The notes under the pieces: model-generated
Databases searched by the model: none
Seen by the model: the letters and a program-made list of their open reading frames with translations, nothing else
What the model was told of the DNA's origin: nothing
Assembly: GCF_008831285.2 (NCBI RefSeq)
Contig: NC_045139.1
Span: 22,178,412 to 22,242,411 of the forward strand
Reading direction: 5' to 3'
Origin: Nymphaea colorata
Taxonomy: Eukaryota; Streptophyta; Magnoliopsida; Nymphaeales; Nymphaeaceae
Length of the DNA: 64,000 bases
Made by a program: the position numbers and the translations under genes
In this document: positions 11,043 to 25,100 of the stretch, one piece after another
How the letters are laid out: each line of letters opens with the position of its first letter
Numbering within the stretch: the stretch's first letter is position 1

Positions 11043-14000
11043 GTAATCCGGCTGACTTCCACGTTTTACGCCGCTCTCACTCTTTTCCGTCTGTGTTTTT
11101 CTGCTCTTCCCGGCAAATTACGTTCGTGAATCACTCCTTTACTCTTTTCTCGTTTATGTTCCGGGGGTTTAGTACATGAGAATGTACGCGAGGTCGATCG
11201 AGGACCCTTCTGGCTTCTGGTCGGAGATGGCGTCGGAGTTCTACTGGAAAGAAAGGTGGGGGATGGAGGTGTTCTCGGAGAATTTGGATGTGCGGAAAGG
11301 CAGAGTGAGCATCGAGGTAAAGTCAAATCAGCCTTGCTCTGCTTGTTCATACTTCATTACTTTTCGCTGGATGAGATCTAGTCTCATGCTCTTTTCTTTT
11401 CTTGTATAGTATCGCCTTTCTTGTCCTGCTTTCGCTCATGGTCTAAATTTCTTAAAGTGTTTCAGAGATTCATGGTTTAACGGAAGTTTGATTTTGGTTC
11501 GTGACCATAAAGGAAAGATGGCACTCAATTTATTCCTTAATGACTGATGACGCTCAATTTATAACCATGTCCCCTCTTCCTCTTTTAGAGTAGGAATGCC
11601 AAAAAAAGGAAGACATTTTTTCAATGAACTACCGATCATCTATTTCTACTGCAGACATCAAACTGAACCATGTATCCAGATAAGGATGAGCCAGGATTGT
11701 GAGAGATTGTCTGTTTCCATTGTAGATTTTCATTTGAACCATGTGTCAGCTACGAGTGAGTCAAATTTGTTATGTTTTCCCGGAAGTGCAATACATGCAT
11801 CTTGGCATTCATTGTTTTAGTTGAAGTTTATTGGAAGAGTTTATCTTATTTTCTGAACAAATATCTTGAAATGAGAAGTTAAGCAAAGCTTTCTCATAAG
11901 ATGAAAGTATATGCTGAGCTGGAGGTTAGCAAAACGGCTAAGGGGAAAACAAAAAATGTCATATCACTCATTAGTCCATACGGGGTTCTGTTTGATGGCA
12001 CCTGAAACGTCTTTCCACTATACAATGGCACAATTTGATTCTTCATTAACTGATGACTCTGAATTTATACCTAGGTTCCCTCTCCCTTTAATAGAGTGAA
12101 AGGCCAAACAAGAGAGTCAATTTTGAATGAACTAGCAGATCTTCTATTTCTACTGCAGATTTCCTACTGAACCATGTGTCTAGATATGGAAGTGCTAAAA
12201 TTTCATGAGATTGCTCGTTTCTATGATATAGGTCTTCATTTGAGCCATGTGTGATCTGTGAGTGAGCCGAAACTGACATGCTTTTGCACAAATGCACTTA
12301 TGCATCTTGCCTGCTTTTTCATGATTCATGAAGAAACATATATGGAAATCAAATTATTTACTACAAAATTGTTGCACCACTTTGGGCTATATTTGAGGAC
12401 TTAAACGTAAGTTTGTAAGGCAAGACATTTTAATCGCTCAATATCAACTGAAAGATAACAAAATTGCTTTGGCATCTCTCCAACAGTGGTTCAAAGGAGG
12501 TAAGACAAACATATGCTACAATGCTCTGGATCGGCAGATTGAATCTGGAAACGGTGACAAAATTGCATTATACTGGGAAGGCAATGAACCTGGTGAAGAT
12601 GGGAAAATGACATACAATGAACTACTGCAGAACGTTTGCCAGGTAGATTGGTCTGCTATTCATCTGCAACAGAGTTTTTTAACTAGATAACACTTGCCTT
12701 CTGTGTGTTTTTCTTTGTAACTAAGACCAGCACATGGTTCACCTAATGTTTTGTACACTGCACTAGTTTTTGTCTCGACTGGTCTGATGTGCTTTTGTTT
12801 CTTGTGTCAACAGTTGTCAAACTTCTTGAAAGATGTTGGAGTTCAAAAGGGAGATGCAGTTGTAATTTATTTGCCTATGCTTATGGAGCTTCCAGCAGCA
12901 ATGCTTGCATGTGCTCGAATTGGAGCTGTTCACTCTGTATGTGCCAAATTATTTTTCTTGTCTACTTTGATATTTAATCATCTTATCCTTCTACCTTGCA
13001 CCATGGACCTGCCTGTCAGCTTGGTCTGCTAAGTTAACAGACAAGGTCTTGCCATATGTGCAACAACTTGGAAAATTGAGCATCAGATGGTAGGACCAGA
13101 GGTCAGATCTATTTCGCAATTAGAAAGATGAGACTTTCCAAAGGATTAAGATTGTGATGTTGGATTTCCTCATGGCTTGCTGGATCTGCATCTTGATTTT
13201 TTAATTTACATGAGAGGTTCCGTAATCAATCTTGAGCATAAATGATTCAAGCTTTGTTGGGTTCAAATCCAGGTCCACTGAATCTGTTCACATTCACCTT
13301 TACATTATAAGAAGTAGCCATTGCACTTGTTTACGATTTGAATTAGATAAGAAATCTTATAACCCATCTCTGGATATCTAACAAATACACTGACACATAG
13401 AGGGATGATGTTTATACTTGACTTTTTTAAGGAATTTAAGCTGGCAACTGTTGGTTTTCTGTAGGTTGTATTTGCTGGATTTTCTGCAGAATCTCTTGCC
13501 CAAAGGATAATCGACTGCAAACCTAAAGTTGTGATAACCTGTAATGCTGTACGGCGTGGCCCTAAAACTATATATTTGAAAGATATAGTAGATTCTGCTC
13601 TTGCTGAATCAACAAAAAGTGGTGCATCCATAGGTAGGTCAACTGCATAATTCAGCATTTGATGGTCTGATCATTTTGGAAGCAGTTATGGTAAAAGTTC
13701 CCTGCTGGTCTTGCTCATCTTTCATCTGCTCTCTAAATTCAAATCTCCTTTTTCATTTTGTTTGTGAACTCAAGTAAGATATGCTTTTACAGTCAGTTTG
13801 TGTTTCTATTGGCATAGTATTTTGAATGTCAATCAGCACTTAATGCAACTGCAGTTACCATTCTTGTTTAGGGCTTTTTTTTCTTCCTCTCCTCCTTTCA
13901 GCCTTTTCAATGTATGGATCAATTTTTTCATTGCCTCACCAATTGATGAACCGAACCTTTGAGGAAAATTCTATGCAAAAGTCTTTTCAACTTTGAACTC

Positions 14001-16830
14001 TAAATCATCCAAAATTCTTTTGTCTGATTTTTCTTCTTTTTTTTTGTTTCTCTTATTTTTTTTATTCCCTTTGTTCAGTTTCTCAGTTGATATGTAGGAA
14101 GAAAGTTATAGGTGGAGAAATCATGACTGAACTAGTAATCTGATGAACTTTTGATTGGACAAGTGTGATTATAGTTTGCAACTTTGCATCTTCTGGTGAC
14201 CATTTTTTTGTTGTTTCATTATTTTTTGTCAGTTTATGTGTTAAAATTAAGAGTTAACTAATTTGATGTTCATTGCTAGATGTTTGCTTGGTATATGAGA
14301 ATAAATCTGCATTGAAGAGAGAAGCAACCAAATGGCAAGAGGAAAGAGATATGTGGTGGCAGGTTATTCAAGTTCAAATACTCCCTCCCTCTCCCTCTCT
14401 CTCTCCCTTTCCAGCTAGCGGGCTGTTTATGTGGAGTTAAAAGTGTGAATGAGTTCAGACGGTCAATTAAGTGTGTGCCTTTTCATTTGTAATCCCCTAT
14501 AAATTTCTAAATCAAAAATTTCAAAAGCTCCGCAACTTCTAGTCACTAGTTCAACATTCTGGAAACAATTTGAGGGATTCTTTTAAAGTAGAAAAAAAAA
14601 AGAACCTGTACTTGAGAAGAGACATAAAACTTCATGTGCTCACATGATGTAGGATGGTATCAAGTGTGTCATGGGCCACTAAGTGCCAAATATCTATATG
14701 GAAATAACTTCCTTAAAGTGAGCAGGGTGTCCTATTCTGTATATGTTTATATGCCTTCAGGCATACACCTAGTTTAGGATGGCTAACGGCCAAATGGGCA
14801 GGTAAGGGCCCATCAATTAGGCTCTTACTCTCTAGATATGGCCAGATACACACATACGCGCAGGTGTTTGAGTGCATGTTGCTTGGCCGTACATCACATT
14901 GGCATGGCACATACTAAGTCACATGGACGCTGCAAAAAGACTGTCGCACCCGTGTCGACACGACTCAGGTGCGGGTGCGTCTCGGATTCGCACCCGACTC
15001 GAGTCAACAAGAGTCGGGTGTGGCTGACCGCACCCGATCATTTTCGTCCATTTTGGACACGCACCCGACTTGCGTTTGATTCGAGTCGGGTGCGGTCAAA
15101 CCACGTCAAGCCTGTTTTTGTCCTTTTTTGATATTTTTTATTTAAAAAATTTTAACGTTTAAAAGAGAGTTTAGCATTTTTTTTTCCATTTTTATGTTCT
15201 GTCCTGATTTTGTTGTTTGTTGTTTACTTGTTTAATGTTTATACTTTGTAAGCATGTTAATGCTTAATGTGTTACATTCATATACACAATACATTATACC
15301 TTATAAGTTAGAAGTATCTAATACATAATATTCATATATAATTTATCCATAAAGTGTGTAGTGTAGAGTGTATAGACTATAGTGTATACTCTAAATTTCT
15401 TAATTCTTATATGTGTATGTGTGTATATATATATATATATTATAATAAATTAATAATAACAATCTATATATATTATAATAATAAATTAATAATAACAAAT
15501 AAATATTTTCGTCACACCACCGCACCTAAATTTTTGGGGATGTGCCGCACCAGCACCCGCACCTACATCCGCACCTCGCACCTATGTGACATAAGGCACA
15601 TAACACTTTCGGAAAACTTAGCTGCAGGGATGCAGCTATATGTTTGTGTATATGTGTGTGCACATGTGCAAGTACATTCATGCATGTTTATGACAGGACT
15701 TGGTCGATAAGCAATACACCCTGAAGATATTTATAATTAAAAGACTTTGAAGAGAAGATGCTAATGCAATTAAACAAATTGAATGAATTGTAAATAATGC
15801 CTGTTTAAGAAAGACATAATCAGACTTGGTCACAATTAAAGTTGGGAAAAGGGCATAGAGTGTGTTGATCACACTGGACAGAATTTCACTGTCTCCAAGA
15901 CTGCATCCATGTCTGCATCTGTATCCTAAAACATCAACTCTGGTGTCATTGCCAAAACAGGTTTGCCTGTTAGGCTTGCCTGTGTCACATAGTTAAAAGT
16001 AACCTCTCCCAGTCCACGGGTTCATGTTGAATTTTGAAGCCAGGGTTATGTCAGCTTAGAGAGGAATGTTTCAAAATATTTTCCCATGTCTGAGCCTTTG
16101 GCTACTCTAGGTTATGTGACCTCTAAGCCTATAGCAATCTTACTTCATATTGTTCTCAGGATTTTATTAGCAACATTTTCCTTGGGTATTAATTAGAAAA
16201 TTTGTATTTCTTGAGAAAGTCCCAGGAAAATCATGGGAATTCAAAAAATTTAAAATGTAAAAAATAACAAAAGTTATTAGAATTCAGGTTTTCTATTAGT
16301 TTTCTTTAAAAGCAATGAAAAGTGAAAACAATGAAAAAATACAATTTAGCTATTAAAATGTTAGAGGAAACTCAAAAAGAATATCTTTTTTTGGTAGAAT
16401 GTCAAAATATCGTGATAATGATGTGATAATTTCATTTTAGAGATGCTTTCAAAATATTGTATTTTCCTCATTTTTCTTTTGTTTGATGTTATTTTCCTAT
16501 TTTTAATACTATATGTTGAAAAAGACAGTGAAATTTGTCACAATGCTTCAAAGATAAGTGATTGCATGCTTTATGGTCCACCGTCCACCAACCGCCAATA
16601 GATGCAATATCAAGTGCGCCACCACTCTTGCCTCTTTATTTGACACCTATGGTTAAATATTTGGATTTTCTTTGCATCACATTTGGTGCTCTCCCTTTAT
16701 AGTCTTTTATCCACCAAAGTGTGGAACAAGCTACTATACTGTCACATCACATGGGTGTGGGGTGTGGGTGCTGGTGCCAGTGTGAGATGCGGTAAGTTCC
16801 AAAAAAAAAAAGGGTGCAGGTGCGGCGATA

Positions 16831-16891
<61 letters not shown>

Positions 16892-19511
16892 ATTTGTTAT
16901 ATAAGTAATTTTATTTGTCTATATTTTTAAACTTTTTTTTCTTCAAGGTTACCTTGAATCGATATGTCAATGAAAACTCGGCCAAAACATTTTTTGACAC
17001 TGCACCCGCACCTGCATCGGTGGGGGTGCGCCACCATAGTTGGCACACTGTGACTTAGCTACTGTATGCTTCTTGATAATGAAAGGCCTATATGTAAAGG
17101 ACGAGTCCTTTGGCTTGCAAAGTTTTTATTTTGTGTTCTCTTTTTTCTTTTCTTCACTTTATTCTTTATAATTGAATTCCAAAATATCTAGTTGCTGTAC
17201 TCTTGATATTTTGTTGAGAAAACTCTTTAAAATGGCTGTCCTTCAGGATACGATCCCACAGTACTCAACTGAATGTGCTGTCGAGTGGGTTGATGCAGAA
17301 GATCCACTCTTTCTGTTATATACCAGTGGAAGCACTGGAAAGCCAAAGGTGAACCCTGTCCTTCCAAACGTCAGTTGTTCCTTTTTGGTTCTGCAGTTAT
17401 ATGCTAATTCTTTTGTTCCTATTGAAGGGTGTTCTACATACAACTGGAGGGTATATGATATATACAGCAGCAACATTTAAGTATGCATTTGACTACAAGC
17501 CAACAGATATATACTGGTAAGTCAGCAATAACTTGTGTATACATCCATGTGCATTTACTATCCTAGATTCTTAGCATCTTTGCTCAACAGCCATAATCAT
17601 GAAAATAGATTATTCTGCAGAAATATTTTTCCTTGTGCAAGTTAATGCCTCATATAACTCGATCAACCTACCTGTCACTTATCTTTAGAAGTAGAAATAC
17701 AGGTACCCTGCATACAGTGTTTCAAAGAGTGTAACTTAACCTATACTTGTCGGGGCCAAATTTAGTAAGCAATGTAACATAAAAAAGTACACTTTTAACA
17801 TCCGAAAATCATGAAAAATTACAAAAAATCATGAAAAATTCTATGTTGTCAAGGCGCCAGGCAGCGGCGAGCGCCTAGGCAGACGTTGGCGAGGCCTAGG
17901 CAAAAAAGGCGACAATTTTTTTTTAGTTACGTTAATATGTCAAGTTATTTTAATTAACTATTACTAATGTTTGAAATATGGAGAGTAGTAATATAACAAG
18001 CATAATCAACTTAAACAATCAAAATTTAATTGTTAAAAAAAAAAAAAACTAGATCTAATCTCTAGAAGAAGGAACACAAATCCACAAGAAGGCTTTAATC
18101 CATTTGTACTTAAGGAAAGACATAACCATACTAATGTATACATATAACATGCATGAGGTATCCCGATACTGTATAACAGATTAAGTGACTAACAGTATAT
18201 ACATATAAAAAAGTATACATATCACAACATAATCAACATAACAATACATAAAAATACGTAATCAATGCGACATAACGTACATAGCAATATATACTCAATT
18301 AAGAAACCTTAGTTGAAAGGGAATGTGACTTTTCACGTCCCAATGGACTAGGCGTGTTGGAGCCTAGGCCAGCCTAGGCGAATTTAGGTGCCAACACATA
18401 TCCTGTTACCTAAGTCACCACTTAGGCGAAGGGTGTGGACTCATGTTAGTCCATGCCTAGGCAAGGCTTAGGCGAGACCTTAACAACATAAGAAAAATTT
18501 ACAAAAAACAAGGGCAAAACAAAAAGAATGTTTCCTACGAAAAGCATGAATTCCATAAATATAAGTTACAAAAGGAAATAGCAACAAACAGGAGACACCA
18601 GTTTAAAGAAATATAGCAATTAAAGTGCCTCTACTGATGACTATAAGGACAAAATCCCTACTATATTACTCTAAGAGTAAAACTTTAAGTAAATATTCTA
18701 AAAATCAAACCCCCCTAATAACAAATTCCTTAGACTAACCGAAGAGGGAATGTAAGAAACATGGACACACCAATAAAGGTACCACAGCTGCGCTCATGTA
18801 GCAAGGGTGCAGATGTGATCAACAAGTTGGGGGCAGTCAGCAGACCGGTTGGTCAAATAACTTGGTCAAGGGCCATGGCGCCTCCAAAATTCAGATGTAA
18901 AAAATTGAGAAAAAAAGCATGAACTTCTGCAGTGTTTCTAACTTTCTACAAATCTCTCTCTCTCTCTCTTTTGCTCTCTTTATCTCTCTTACACACATGC
19001 ATGCATGCTTGTGGCAACAAAAGGAGACAAAAGAAGATGAAAAAGGAGGAGAAGGGAGAGAGTGAGAGGGAGGGAAGGGGGGGGGGGGGGGAGAGACGAG
19101 AAGGGAGGGAATGGTCCCCTCTTCTCTTTGTTTTAACTTTTCTGAGGGTCAATTTTAAGCAAGAAAAGTATTGTATACTCAGATGGCACCACACTCAAAC
19201 CTTGAGCCCATAGCCATACTTATATATATCTCTACATACGTAGATATAGATATGTATGTATGTATGTATGTATAATTGTATGTATAAAGGAGAATTGAAA
19301 TCTGCATGTTGCCAAATGTAGAGGATGGCAAAACATTTAAAAACTGTAGCTGAAAAGGATATTGCTAAAACCACCATAAACTGTCGCTATACTATAAACC
19401 ATCAGTAACACTCCCTAGCAACTGCTTTTTAGCGACCGTTTTTTAAATTATTTGTCATCCAGCAACATCTAGCAGTCGGCAGATTTCAATTGTTCTTATA
19501 TATATATATAT

Positions 19512-19565
<54 letters not shown>

Positions 19566-20523
19566 ATTATGTGTATATATAAAATGGAAAAGTTAGTAAC
19601 ATATTCATTATTTGTTACAATTACATCATTAATATAAGTATAAAATATCCATCTTTTATGTGATAGTTGAAGTTTGATAGAGTGTATAGACACATATACA
19701 AACAATTTTTATATCATTTACATAGTATTTTGTGTAATACACACACACTATATACATGAGTAACTCACCTGCGACTTGGGCGAGTCAGCCAAAACTTGTC
19801 GACTGAGCAAAAACTCATCAACTTGGTCATGCCATGACTCTGATGAGTTTTGACATTTCCTGACTTTCGCATTCTATAACCAGGTTGTGCACTGACTCAT
19901 GGAGTCCCCTTAGTTGACCAAATTTTTAAACCTTGAGATCAAAAGTAAGTTTCACAGTTGTTTAACTAGTACCTTCTGGAAAAAATATCTAATTTATAAG
20001 TCAAAATGTTATACCTCTAATGGTGAAAAGTTGAAAAACTGTCTTCAAGCAATTTGATGTCCCAAGCATGAAATTGAACCCCAATTGGTGTTTTTTATTG
20101 TCAAATATGCAATATCTCCCCCACGCTGAACTCCTAACGGGTGTGTTTGATGACCTCGGATCTCATATCCGAGGTCAGATCTCCCCATGAGATTTTCACT
20201 TTTAACAAGCAGTGAATCTCAAATCCACAGATTTCTAATTCTCAAAAGGGCTGAAATTTATGGAGACCAAATCGGGAGGAGGGGGTGGTGGTGGTCCAAT
20301 CTTTTGTGTGGATTTCTCTTCCGCATGGGAAGCATTGGTGGGAGACCTCCCACAGCTGGAGAGAAGGAGACCGGGTTGAAGGTTTCGACCGGTGAAATCC
20401 TCGGCTGAGAAAAGAGAGAGAGAGGGGCCAGTCGAGGGTTTCAACTTTTAACCGATGAAATCTCCAGCTGGCAAGAGAGAGAGAATACCAGCTGAGGGTT
20501 TCTACCGGTGAAAGCCTCAACTG

Positions 20524-20562
<39 letters not shown>

Positions 20563-22016
20563 CTGCAGTTTCAAAAGTGACAGTTTTAAGATCATTGTAT
20601 GTAAGATTCGAGGATGTAAAATCAGCCCAGATCTAAGATCCAGCACTATCACATGCAACCACAGTGTGCTGGGGTCAGGTGTGAGAGGCTTTTGGAGCCC
20701 AACATGGCAACATCAACAGAGTGTTATAAACCCCTTTTATTTTTTGTCATATGTGTCATATGATACACATTCAAAGCTAGTTTCTGGGATGTGTTGTATG
20801 AGTTTCCCCCATACATACATTATGCAATCTGTCATATGATATGGTACATTACGTACAAGCCTGTCCCTACCTTTTCTTTGTTACAGAGACTTTTTTTGAC
20901 ATGATTCCAATTGAAGAAACTGTTCACATGGCAAAAATACAAACTCTTAATGGAGCTGTTTGCCTTTGTACCCATCCAAGGATGAAGGGTTTTTTCATAT
21001 CTGGTTTAAGAAAAAAGTATGAGTGATTGGTTTAACTATGATTCAAACCTTGTGCTAAGCTAATACTTTCCTTTTTGTTTTCTTGAATGTTACAGTAATT
21101 AACAATTTAACATACAGGGCAGCTAGCATCTTGTGGTTTTTAGTTTCTAGCTTTTGTATATTGAAATGAAAACATTAGCTGCAACTTTATATTAAGTATG
21201 ATTACCTGCGGTTAGGAATGTGTTTTTGAATTATCCATTAATATATGATGGCCTATGCTAAGTCTCTGTTATTTTGATATGATTCTAGTGATACCATAGC
21301 AGTGTTTTGATGTTCAACTTGGTTCTTTATTCATTTTTCCTCTTTCTAGGTGCACTGCTGACTGTGGATGGATCACTGGACACAGCTATGTTACATATGG
21401 TCCTTTATTGAATGGGGCAACTGTACTTGTATATGAAGGGGTAACACATTCACGTTTTGTACCAATTATGCATTGATCACATTCAATTTAATGTGCAAAA
21501 TTTTAAGGGTGCTTTATGCTAGAGAGAATCGGTTATAGTTCATATGCTGATGTGTGCTTCTCTGCTGAACCAGCATACTTTCACCTATCCAATTTTTAAG
21601 AATATTGCAACATGTTTCCTACAATGTTTTCCTGAGGTTTTACAGTCTGGTCTTCTGTTTTTTTCTTTTTCTTTTCACACTATGCTGTTGACTAGCATAC
21701 TATTTTTCCACTGATGTTGCATAAATTATATAGTGAAGATGTTCTTTTATCTCTGACTCTAGGTCTCAAATGTCTTGCTTATTTCCCTTTTCCCAGTTTA
21801 GGTTATGTTCCTTCTCTTGACAGAGTATACATTATTTGCAGGCACCAAATTATCCAAATGCTGGACGTTGTTGGGAAATTGTTGATAAATATGGGGTGAC
21901 AATATTCTACACTGCCCCAACTTTAGTGCGGTCCCTTATGAGGGAGGGTGATGAGGCAAGAGACTGCTTGATCTACTCTTTAGATTGTTGTATGCAATTA
22001 TTGTTAACATTGTTAA

Positions 22017-22049
<33 letters not shown>

Positions 22050-22065
22050 TATATTGTTAACATTG

Positions 22066-22108
<43 letters not shown>

Positions 22109-25100
22109 CACACACACATACGTATGTATATGTATATGTGTACGTATATATTTCTATAACTTTTTCCTTTTCTCCTTTTGTCTTTTTATTCTCCCTTTTC
22201 TGTTTTTCCTCTGTAGTTCTGGTGAAATTCAGACTTTGACCAAGACTGAGGTACCATCGGCTAGCTCCAATGAGTGGATTTCTAGCTGTTGGATGTTTGG
22301 AGCTAGTTTAATGACCAGCTCAGTTCCATTTTTGCTGCATATATTGAAGGGATAACTCCCTTTGTACTTCAACGATTGTGTGGGCCTTGTGCTAGAATGA
22401 CCGAGTGATCTCTATTGTGCATATACAAGTCTTATGTAGTGGCTTGTGTCTACCTGAGAGCGTAAGTTTTATATGAAATCAGAGCCAGCTATCATAGCGC
22501 CTGATTGTAGAGCCTTGTGAAGAACAATTGAAGCAGTAACAATCTTGATTGGAGGTCTGCTTTTTGAAGTTTCAAAATGTGATAATCGTTCATCTCATGG
22601 ATTAAAAAGGACATTTTTCAATTGGATTGAAGCTAATGGATCCAACTATCCTTGTGTGGGTCAGCAACCTAGAAGCTACGTCCAGGATCAATGGTTCTGG
22701 GGCTATATCAAGGGTACCATACTTGTGCCCAAGATGGAGCTCGCAAAAATGGATAAGGGAGAACAAAAATTCCTGAAGTTAAAGGAAGAAACAAGGCACT
22801 AATAAAAACGAAATAAATTAAGATAAACAAGGGATAAAGAGTTTTAGGATGCTTATATAGACATTTGTGAGTCGTGACCATAACACACACACATATATAC
22901 ACAGTACCATGACTGAAAGTTTCCACAAAAAAATGAGATGTAGGTTAACAGAATCACTCAACAAGCTATAGGATAAGGCTTATACAAGCAATCTCAAATA
23001 TCTAAGGCACAAAGCCCTTCTCTGAATATGCAAAAAGGTGCACAGCTAAGAAAAGAAGACTCTATTGATAATCAAAATATGCTTAGAAATGCATCATACC
23101 TATAAGGGGAGTCATCCCCCCAATATATACAAAAGAGGGCTGATACAGCTAGATATTAGCCTAATAGTTAGCTCAGTCTTGGTCAAGGTCTATACTTGAT
23201 AAAAACATTGAGAAGAAAATGCATGATTGCAAGCAATATAGGTGGTACACTCTTATTGTTGCAACATAACTTGGTAGATTTCTTTAAATGTGTTTGTTTT
23301 ACCTAATAGTTTCTTAAGCTAAATATTTTGTTGTCACCATAGCTCTATATTCAGCTTCATAGATGAGGCAACACCTTTTGCTGTTTCTTGCTCCTCAATT
23401 AAATAAGTGACTCCTAATAGTATACAAAGTCATTTTTGAGTAACAGCTACTTAGCTCACCTCCTGCATCAGAATTAGCATAAGAAGTTACATTTAAGGAT
23501 GAAAATGGAGTGATTGATCCTTTCATGTATGTTATGATCCAAAGGATGGCGCCATGTGCATCACTTAAGTGCATGTGGAGACTAACTTGCTACAGGTATT
23601 GCATGAGCTATGTCTGGTTTGGCAACACTCAAATACATCAATGATCCAACAGGTGTTGTATGGAGTGACATCATTGAAATAACTCAATTTACCTTCAACT
23701 TAGTTCCCATAGCTTTATAAATATGTTAGAGAACCAAATCTGGCATTTCAAATTTCTTTTCTATAATATGATTTAATATGTTTAATTAATTTGTAATCAT
23801 CTCCTCTAATCAACATGTCATCAATATATAATAATAAATAATAATGTCTGTATTTGAGTTCTAACAAGTAAAAGTTGTACCAGATACAACACTTGAAACC
23901 ATCTTCTATCATGTCCACGTTATATGTATTAACAAGGCTTTTGGTGCTTGCTTTATGCCATAAATGTCTTACTCAAGTGAAGTGCCCCTATCTTTGGGAA
24001 CATTCCTTCTTAAAGGAACACCTGTATAAATCTCTTCATTCTTAAATGAAAAACATTTTTTGTGTCCATAAACTATTCCTCCTCTTTATTTAGACAACTG
24101 TGATAAAGCATTTGACAAGTTATGTTGTTAAAAGTGTTAGGTATAGGCTAGGTGTTGAGTAGTGCCTAAAGCCTAGGCAGGATCAAGTACTTTAAGTAGT
24201 AGGAAAGAAAATTAGAAACTAATAAATTGTAGTGCTAAATGAACAAGCAAATCGAGTCATTTCTCTGTAAAAATAATTCAACAATCAATTTATAATATCA
24301 CAACACAATTATATTCAATGATAACTTGTCAAAATGTTTTCTCCAAAGCCCAAACAAGCTCATTACCTATCCAGAACATAAATCTTCAACACAACTTCAC
24401 TTGGTTTTTGTTCATGATATTTTAGTAGTGTGCTTCATGGAAATTGTGGTTATCATATCTAGCATAGCTGCGTAGTGGTGTGTTTAGGCACTAGTTCAGC
24501 TTCATCCTCATCCTGATAGTCTGGAATTACCTAGTCAATGTCATTGAAAGTGCAACAATTTGTTTACGTACCTAAGGCAGTGGAAGACATGTTACCACAA
24601 AAGCTCAAAAGGACACCTACAACGTACCACATGGGACCTGAAATTCCTCCTTCCACCAAGAATTATACATTTTCATAAGAACACCTCAATGTGCTTTGGT
24701 TAACATCATGCACTTTGCAAATACAACCAGGTAAGTCATTTCCTTTTTAATTTATTGTTATATAAAGGAAATGCATTACGAATTTAACAATGTAATGTAT
24801 CAATTGTTGAAAAATCATGGTGACAATTATTCGACCTACGAAAATAATATTATAGGAAGCAAGCTAGAAACGTTTAAATGGCATAGATATTCAAAATATT
24901 GTTAAGTTTTTTTAAAATAAAATAATCTAAAATGATATTTGCCAAAATAAATAGATAAGAAAGCCTATTCATGTGAAGAAGTAGATGCAAGTCCATTATC
25001 AACTTCTGAGTTGTGTAAATGGAGTGATACACCTTCATCCGTTTCTTTAGAATTGGTTTTTTCTTCCTCTTCTTCTTCTATTTCGCCATTTTTCCTCTTT

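Noticed and set aside
10430-11062. 210-codon minus-strand open frame across the ACS promoter and exon 1
   Set aside because: It is antisense to conserved exon 1, GC-rich (few chance stops), and matches no family.
13255-13275. GGGTTCAAATCCAGGTCC, resembling a tRNA B box
   Set aside because: No A box, acceptor stem or cloverleaf could be found around it; it is at most a SINE trace or chance.
15354-15710. 118-codon frame in ACS intron 6
   Set aside because: Built from AT-rich and GCACC-rich MITE sequence; no conserved content and within a spliced intron.
21946-21952. GT donor at 21948 as the end of ACS exon 10
   Set aside because: It leaves phase 1, while exon 11 must be entered in phase 0, and it would delete conserved residues.
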